Assembly (NCBI GenBank): GCA_950071955.1
Contig: CATMOC010000082.1
Coordinates: 1 to 10,725 of the forward strand
Reading direction: 5' to 3'
Source of the DNA: an uncultured Mesorhizobium sp.
GTDB taxonomy: Bacteria; Pseudomonadota; Alphaproteobacteria; Rhizobiales; Rhizobiaceae
Length of the DNA stretch: 10,725 nucleotides
The notes below the pieces were generated by a model, which ran no database searches, was not told where the DNA came from, and was given only the letters and a program-made list of their open reading frames with translations. The translations under genes were made by a program, and so were the position numbers. The stretch's first letter is position 1. Every line of letters begins with the position of its first letter. Shown here piece after piece: positions 6,766 through 10,725 of this stretch.

Positions 6766-7689
6766 ATGGACCTCAGGCAGATTCGCTACTTCGTCGCCGC
6801 CTGCGAGGCCGGTTCGCTCAGCGCAGCCGCCGGCCGGCTGAACTGCACCGCGTCCGGCATCAGCCAGCAGATGAGCGCCCTGGAGGCGCGGCTCGGCGCG
6901 AGCCTGCTCGAGCGCACGCGGCGCGGCGTCAATCCCACCCCGGCGGGCTGGCGCTTCTATCATCGCTGCCTCGCCGTCCTCAAATCCGTCTCGGAAGCCG
7001 AGATGGAACTGGAGGATTTCGCCGCGGGCCTGAGCGGCTCGGTGTCGGCGGGTTTCGTGCCGGGGCTGGCGAGGGCGGTGCTGCCCGCGGCCCTCGCCCG
7101 CTTCACGCGCGAATTTCCGCGCGTCGACTTCAAGATCGGCAGCGGAACGGCCGATACGCTGCTCGCCGAAACCTCCGGCGGGGAGCTCGACTTCTATGTC
7201 GGCCAGTTCGCCGCGCGGCAGACGGGGCTCGCGGCCACGCCGATCGGGAAGTTCCCCGTGGCGCTCATATCCGGGTCCCGGCGCGGACTGGTGCAGATGA
7301 AGCCCGTGAAGCTCGGCGAAGTCGCGCCGCTGAAGCTCTTCGTGCCATCCGCCACCAACAGCCTCAAGCCGCGCATCGAGGCGGCCATCCGCAGCGGCGA
7401 CATCGCGGTCGAGCGGACGATTTCCATCGCCAGCCTGTCGGCCGGGCTGGAGTTCCTGAGCCTGACCGACTGGTCCGGGATCCTCCCGTTCTGGATCTGC
7501 CTGAAGGAACTCGGCAACGACCGCCTCACCGTCAGCCCGATCCTGGATTCAAGGTTCGATGTCGAACTCGCCCTGATCCATCCGGCACAACGGCCGCTGA
7601 CGCGTCCGTCGCAGCAACTCTACGACTATTTCCGCCAGGAGTTGCAGCGCTGCGCCGATGAATGGCAGCGCATGATGCGTCAGCTTTAA
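6766..7689 (+). CDS. LysR-family transcriptional regulator
   Basis: A 307-residue protein, typical length for the family. Residues 1-60 form the winged helix-turn-helix: MDLRQIRYFVAACEAGSL opens as LysR proteins usually do. The recognition part follows (SAAAGRLNCTASGISQQMSALE), then LGASLLERTRRGVNPTPAG. From about residue 90 a periplasmic-binding-protein-like effector domain follows. Start: ATG 6766 is fixed by this N-terminus, although there is no good ribosome site (only GGAA at 6750-6753, 12 nt away). Known: LysR proteins usually activate a divergent or nearby operon when bound to a pathway metabolite. Context: the divergent amidohydrolase/CoA-transferase operon on one side and TRAP transporter genes on the other are both plausible targets. 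The effector is unknown. Confidence 0.93.
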   Translation: MDLRQIRYFVAACEAGSLSAAAGRLNCTASGISQQMSALEARLGASLLERTRRGVNPTPAGWRFYHRCLAVLKSVSEAEMELEDFAAGLSGSVSAGFVPGLARAVLPAALARFTREFPRVDFKIGSGTADTLLAETSGGELDFYVGQFAARQTGLAATPIGKFPVALISGSRRGLVQMKPVKLGEVAPLKLFVPSATNSLKPRIEAAIRSGDIAVERTISIASLSAGLEFLSLTDWSGILPFWICLKELGNDRLTVSPILDSRFDVELALIHPAQRPLTRPSQQLYDYFRQELQRCADEWQRMMRQL

Positions 7690-7706
7690 GCAGCCGTTAC
7701 GGAGCA

Positions 7707-7734
7707 CTTTAGGAGAAATTAGTTTCCCTTAGGG
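7707..7734. promoter_or_regulatory. Paired TTAGG-type sites in the TRAP leader
   Basis: CTTTAGGAG (7707-7715) and CCCTTAGGG (7726-7734) lie about 20 bp apart, or two helical turns, on an AT-richer patch right after lysR. The first differs at one position from the 6706-6714 motif. The second contains the same odd-centred palindrome CCTTAGG. Together they look like a two-site operator upstream of the TRAP genes, perhaps for the LysR protein. Confidence 0.35.
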
Positions 7735-7764
7735 TTCGGCGGCACTACCGTCGCTGATGGAGGA

Positions 7765-7798
7765 GCGCTGTACCGCCCGATCGCGTGGGCGGCAGCGC
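7765..7798 (+). other. Strong 12-bp GC hairpin in the TRAP leader
   Basis: GCGCTG (7765-7770) pairs with CAGCGC (7793-7798), and CCGCCC (7773-7778) pairs with GGGCGG (7787-7792). The only interruptions are a 2-nt bulge (7771-7772) and an 8-nt loop. No T run follows, so it is not a classical intrinsic terminator. It could be the lysR transcript's 3' structure or a 5' leader structure of the TRAP mRNA. It ends 92 nt before the binding-protein start. The rest of the 201-bp gap shows nothing clear. Confidence 0.5.
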
Positions 7799-7877
7799 AC
7801 CGGACACGCGTCACGCAGCGGCCGCACGTTCGCGCAATCGGAAAACGAACGATCGGCGGTCGGTGACCCATCGGGGC

Positions 7878-7883
7878 GGGAGG
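7878..7883 (+). promoter_or_regulatory. Ribosome binding site of the TRAP binding-protein gene
   Basis: GGGAGG lies 7 nt before ATG 7891. It supports this start over the internal ATG 7921, though both would keep the Tat motif. Confidence 0.7.
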
Positions 7884-7890
7884 ATAGATC

Positions 7891-8955
7891 ATGACAAAAG
7901 GAAATTCGACTACGGACGGCATGTCCCGGCGCGGGCTGAGCCGCCGGGCGTTCGGTGGCCTGACCATCGCGACGCTGGCAGGCGCGCAAGCGGCGATCGG
8001 CCCGGCGGCAGCCGCCGCCGAGATCGAATTGAAGATGCAGTTTGCCTCCCCGGACGGCACGCCTTGGAACGACCTGGATCGCCGCTACGCCAAGCAGATC
8101 GAAGCAATCACCGGCGGCCGTGCCGCGGTGACGTTCTTCCCGCCGAATTCGGTCACGCCGTTCAAGGACTGGCTGCAGTCGACCGGCTCGGGCCTGCTCG
8201 ACATCGGCTTCGTGTGGCACCCGGTGCTGCCGGGCAAGTTCGTGCAGATGGAACTCTTCGCTCTCCCCGGGCTGTCGAAGAACCAGACCTTGGCTAGCGT
8301 CGTCTATTGGCGGCTGCGCGACCAGTTCCCGGAAATGGGCAACCTGTTCACCGACAAGGACAACGTCGTCGACCTCGCGACCTTCGTTGCGATGGGTTCG
8401 CACCTGCACACGAGGGAGCCGGTCCGCATGCTCGCCGACGTCAAGGGCAAGGTCTTCGCCGCGCAGGATTCGGCCGGCGTCGCCGTGCTTGAACTGCTCC
8501 GCGCCAGCGCCAGCGTCATGGTCGGCCCCGACGCCTATCTCGCGCTGCAGCGCGGCGCGGTCGACGGCGTCCTGTGCGCCTGGGGGTGGGTCAACAATTT
8601 CAAGCTCAACGAGGTGACCACCTATCACACGCTGCTCAACCTCAATCCGGGGTCCTACAGCACCGTGATGAACAAGGACACCTTCGGCCGGCTGACACCG
8701 CAGGAGCAGAGCCATCTGACCGACCTCCATCCCGTCTACTTCTTCAACAACACGACCGATGGCGCAGCGGCGGCGATGTCGAGCATCCCGCCGGACAACA
8801 TCCTGGCGCTCGGGGCCGACGAGGCCGCGGTGCTGGCTTCCCAGATGCGGCCCTTCTGGGACGAATGGGTGAAAAAGGCCGATGCGGCGGGGATGCCGGG
8901 CCAGAAGATCCTCGACGAGGCGGTTCGCCTCATGAAACTCTACGACCAGAACTAG
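7891..8955 (+). CDS. dctP: TRAP transporter substrate-binding protein (DctP family), Tat-exported
   Basis: A 354-residue periplasmic solute receptor of a TRAP transporter, which would deliver its ligand to the membrane components encoded next. Seen: a twin-arginine motif SRRAFGG at residues 17-23, a hydrophobic stretch to about residue 35, and an AAAAA|E cleavage region near residue 43. The mature part is DctP-like, with FASPDGTPWNDLDRRYAKQ, an ITGGRAAVTFFPPNSV segment, DVKGKVFAAQDSAG at 183-196, LQRGAVDGVLCAWGWV and VMNKDTFGRLTPQEQ. Odd: the family's usual GlKiRv segment reads GKVFA here, so the arginine that normally binds a substrate carboxylate is Phe189 by my reading. The tail ends AAC TAG and is followed 12 bp later by a second in-frame AAC TAG. 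Ligand unknown. Tat export suggests folding before export. Confidence 0.92.
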   Translation: MTKGNSTTDGMSRRGLSRRAFGGLTIATLAGAQAAIGPAAAAAEIELKMQFASPDGTPWNDLDRRYAKQIEAITGGRAAVTFFPPNSVTPFKDWLQSTGSGLLDIGFVWHPVLPGKFVQMELFALPGLSKNQTLASVVYWRLRDQFPEMGNLFTDKDNVVDLATFVAMGSHLHTREPVRMLADVKGKVFAAQDSAGVAVLELLRASASVMVGPDAYLALQRGAVDGVLCAWGWVNNFKLNEVTTYHTLLNLNPGSYSTVMNKDTFGRLTPQEQSHLTDLHPVYFFNNTTDGAAAAMSSIPPDNILALGADEAAVLASQMRPFWDEWVKKADAAGMPGQKILDEAVRLMKLYDQN

Positions 8956-9083
8956 GCCCGGAACTAGACCAGGCGAGCGACGCTCGCATTCAGACCTCAT
9001 ACCGGGCGCGCGGCCAGGTCGCCCGAGGACACTGACGGGACCGTCCGTCAACGAGAAGGACGTGCAGGAGCGTGGGGCAGTCG
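8956..9083 (+). other. Structured gap between the TRAP genes
   Basis: The 128-bp gap holds three inverted repeats in a row. GCGAGCG-A-CGCTCGC is at 8973-8987, CGGGCG/CGCCCG is at 9003-9008/9020-9025 (11-nt loop), and TGACGG/CCGTCA is at 9033-9038/9045-9050 (6-nt loop). No T run follows any of them. Such intercistronic stems may protect the binding-protein mRNA end and lower permease expression, which would suit the higher need for receptor than permease. In sequence this GC-rich, short stems also occur by chance. Confidence 0.35.
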
Positions 9084-10725
9084 ATGCAACCGGCAGCGGC
9101 CGACGATGACATGCCCGCTCCGCGTCCGTCCCCCGCCGGGACCATCGCGCGCATCTTCGCCCTCCCGAGCCGCGCCGCGATCTATGTCGGAGCCGTCGCG
9201 CTGCTGGCGATGATGGGGCTGACGGTCGCGGACGTCGTGCTGCGCAACCTCTTCTCCGTCGTCGTGCCGGGCGGCATGGAGATGACGGGCCTCCTGATGA
9301 TCCTCGTGGCACTGTCCACGCTTGCCTCGGTGGAACTGGAGGGAGGCCACATCCGCGTCGACCTCGTGCTTCAGGCCCTGCCCGAGTTCGCCCGCGCGCC
9401 GACGATTGCCGGCGGTCTGCTGCTCACCTGCGCGACGATGGTCGTGACCGGCGTGATGATCTGGGCCCAGGCCGTCTATCTCTACGAGAACCGGATCGTC
9501 ACCGGCGTGCTCCTCGTCCCGGAATGGCCGTTCGTCGCCTGCGGCACCTTCTTCGTCTTCCTCTTCGCGCTCGCGCTGTTCAGGAGCTTCGCAGCCGGCG
9601 TGGCCGCGGTCGCGCGACTGCGGGACGCGCGGGCCGTGGCGATCCTGCTCGCCTGGATCGTCGTCGTGGCGGCGATACTCGTCATGGCGCTGTATCCCCA
9701 GGCTCTGCCCTTCGATCTGCCGCGCGAGACGCGCGGGCTTGCGGCCATCGGGCTCTGCTTCGCGCTGATCTTCCTCGGCGTCCACGTCGCGGCGGCGATG
9801 GCCGTCACCTCGCTGGTCGGCATCAGTATCCTGATCGGCGCCAACGCCAGCCTGACCAGCATCGGCACCACCACCATCGACGTCGTCAGCGACCAGACAT
9901 GGAGCGTCGTACCGCTGTTTACCTGGATGGGGCTGATCGTCGTCGCCTCCGGCTTTGCGGAAGACCTCTACCGCGCCGCCTATCGCTGGATCGGCCACCT
10001 GCCCGGCGGCCTCGCCTCCGCCTCGACGGTCGCGTGCGCCGGCCTGTCCTCCATCGTCGGCGACACACTGTCGGGCGTCTATTCCATGGGCTCCATCGCG
10101 CTGCCGCAGATGCGCGCCTACGGCTACGACATGAAGCTCGCCACCGCCTCCATCGCCTGCGCGGCGACCATCGGCGTTATGATCCCGCCGAGCCTGGCCT
10201 TCATCGTCTACGGCATGATCACCGAGGTTTCGATCGGCAAGCTGTTCATGGCGGGCATCCTGCCCGGCATCCTGTTCACCGTCATCCTCGTGTCGCTGAT
10301 CACGATCCGCGCGAAGCTCAATCCGGCGCTGGCGCCGCGCGGCGAGGTCAGTACCTGGGACGAACGCATGCAGTCGAGCGCCAGGGTGTGGCCGATCGTG
10401 CTTCTGATGCTGCTCGTGCTCGGCGGGATCTACACCGGCATCGTCACGCCCAACGAGGCCGGCGGCCTCGGCGTGTTCGGCGCGCTGGTCATCGCCGCGG
10501 CGATGCGGCGTCTCACCTGGGCGACGCTGTGGCACTCGATCGAGCGCACGCTGCTGCTTTCCGCCGGCATCATCGTGATCTTCATGTTCGCCACCGCCTT
10601 CAGCCGCTTCATCGCCATCAGCGGCCTGACGCAGCAACTCGCCGACCTGATCATCGGCCTGGAACTCGGCAAGTACCAGCTGATCGGCGCGATCCTGCTC
10701 TTCTACGTGCTGATCGGGATGTTCA
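9084..10725 (+). CDS. Fused TRAP transporter permease, small (DctQ) plus large (DctM) subunits (3' end cut)
   Basis: The frame is open from a TGA at 9033 to the window end, giving 547 residues if ATG 9084 is the start. Residues about 30-165 form a four-helix DctQ-like domain with hydrophobic segments near 31-52, 64-82, 107-127 and 142-166 and the motif ELEGGHIRVDLVL. A linker helix near 185-205 leads to a DctM-like domain from about 215. Its family-like stretches include SSIVGDTLSGVYSMGS, IPPSLAFIVYGMITEVSIGK and TGIVTPNEAGGLGV. Known: such fused QM permeases drive Na+-coupled uptake with a DctP receptor. Start choices: GTG 9072 (AGGAG only 1 nt away), ATG 9084 (GGGG at 9074-9077, 6 nt away) and ATG 9111. 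I prefer 9084 with moderate certainty. The remaining C-terminal helices lie outside the window. Confidence 0.9.
   Translation, partial: MQPAAADDDMPAPRPSPAGTIARIFALPSRAAIYVGAVALLAMMGLTVADVVLRNLFSVVVPGGMEMTGLLMILVALSTLASVELEGGHIRVDLVLQALPEFARAPTIAGGLLLTCATMVVTGVMIWAQAVYLYENRIVTGVLLVPEWPFVACGTFFVFLFALALFRSFAAGVAAVARLRDARAVAILLAWIVVVAAILVMALYPQALPFDLPRETRGLAAIGLCFALIFLGVHVAAAMAVTSLVGISILIGANASLTSIGTTTIDVVSDQTWSVVPLFTWMGLIVVASGFAEDLYRAAYRWIGHLPGGLASASTVACAGLSSIVGDTLSGVYSMGSIALPQMRAYGYDMKLATASIACAATIGVMIPPSLAFIVYGMITEVSIGKLFMAGILPGILFTVILVSLITIRAKLNPALAPRGEVSTWDERMQSSARVWPIVLLMLLVLGGIYTGIVTPNEAGGLGVFGALVIAAAMRRLTWATLWHSIERTLLLSAGIIVIFMFATAFSRFIAISGLTQQLADLIIGLELGKYQLIGAILLFYVLIGMF

Noticed and set aside
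7729..9312. A 527-codon minus-strand open frame opposite the TRAP receptor
   Set aside because: It runs across two genes and an intergenic region, has a low-complexity composition, and conflicts with a receptor gene that has a clear ribosome site and Tat signal.
9048..10637. A 529-codon open frame on the minus strand opposite the TRAP permease
   Set aside because: Its product is almost all charged and small polar residues (Asp, Arg, Gly, His, Gln) with no domain. This is the usual antisense shadow of a GC-rich membrane-protein gene.

Overview
The window is a dense, GC-rich piece of bacterial chromosome or large replicon. GC-biased third codon positions, a Tat-exported TRAP binding protein, a fused TRAP permease and a non-pyrrolysine MttB-family protein all suggest an alphaproteobacterium, probably Hyphomicrobiales (rhizobia-like). 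That placement is inferred from style and gene content, not from a marker gene. No RNA genes, insertion sequences, phage genes or CRISPR arrays were seen. Eight genes fill almost all of the window, and both outermost genes run off its edges.

Left block (1-4292): a flavin/Fe-S oxidoreductase of the trimethylamine dehydrogenase / 2,4-dienoyl-CoA reductase / dimethylglycine demethylase type reads leftward (1-1939, 3' end missing). A 123-bp divergent control region separates it from a rightward TetR-type regulator (2063-2689). The regulator is followed after 40 bp by an MttB-family (trimethylamine methyltransferase-like) protein without pyrrolysine (2730-4292). The control region holds a 17-bp pseudo-palindrome and a perfect 8-bp inverted repeat, both candidate TetR operators.

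Middle block (4312-7689): a leftward two-gene operon encodes a TIM-barrel amidohydrolase (5496-6596) and a class III (CaiB/BaiF) CoA-transferase (4312-5496). Their stop and start codons overlap. The CoA-transferase converges on the MttB-family gene with only 19 bp between them, and a hairpin spans its stop codon. A LysR-type regulator (6766-7689) diverges from the operon, with a classical T-N11-A dyad just upstream of its own start.

Right block (7690-10725): a TRAP transporter follows, with a Tat-exported binding protein (7891-8955) and a fused small/large permease (9084 to beyond the window). The 201-bp leader holds two sites resembling one upstream of lysR, and a strong 12-bp GC hairpin. 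The gap between the two TRAP genes holds three more small inverted repeats.

Taken together this looks like an uptake-and-catabolism island. The TRAP system would import a small solute, the MttB-like protein and the flavin oxidoreductase would remove N-methyl (or similar) groups, and the amidohydrolase and CoA-transferase would process the carbon skeleton. TetR and LysR regulators would sense substrate or intermediates. The substrate is unknown. Two residue-level oddities make the cluster worth attention: the oxidoreductase lacks one expected Fe-S cysteine, and the TRAP binding protein appears to lack the usual carboxylate-binding arginine.
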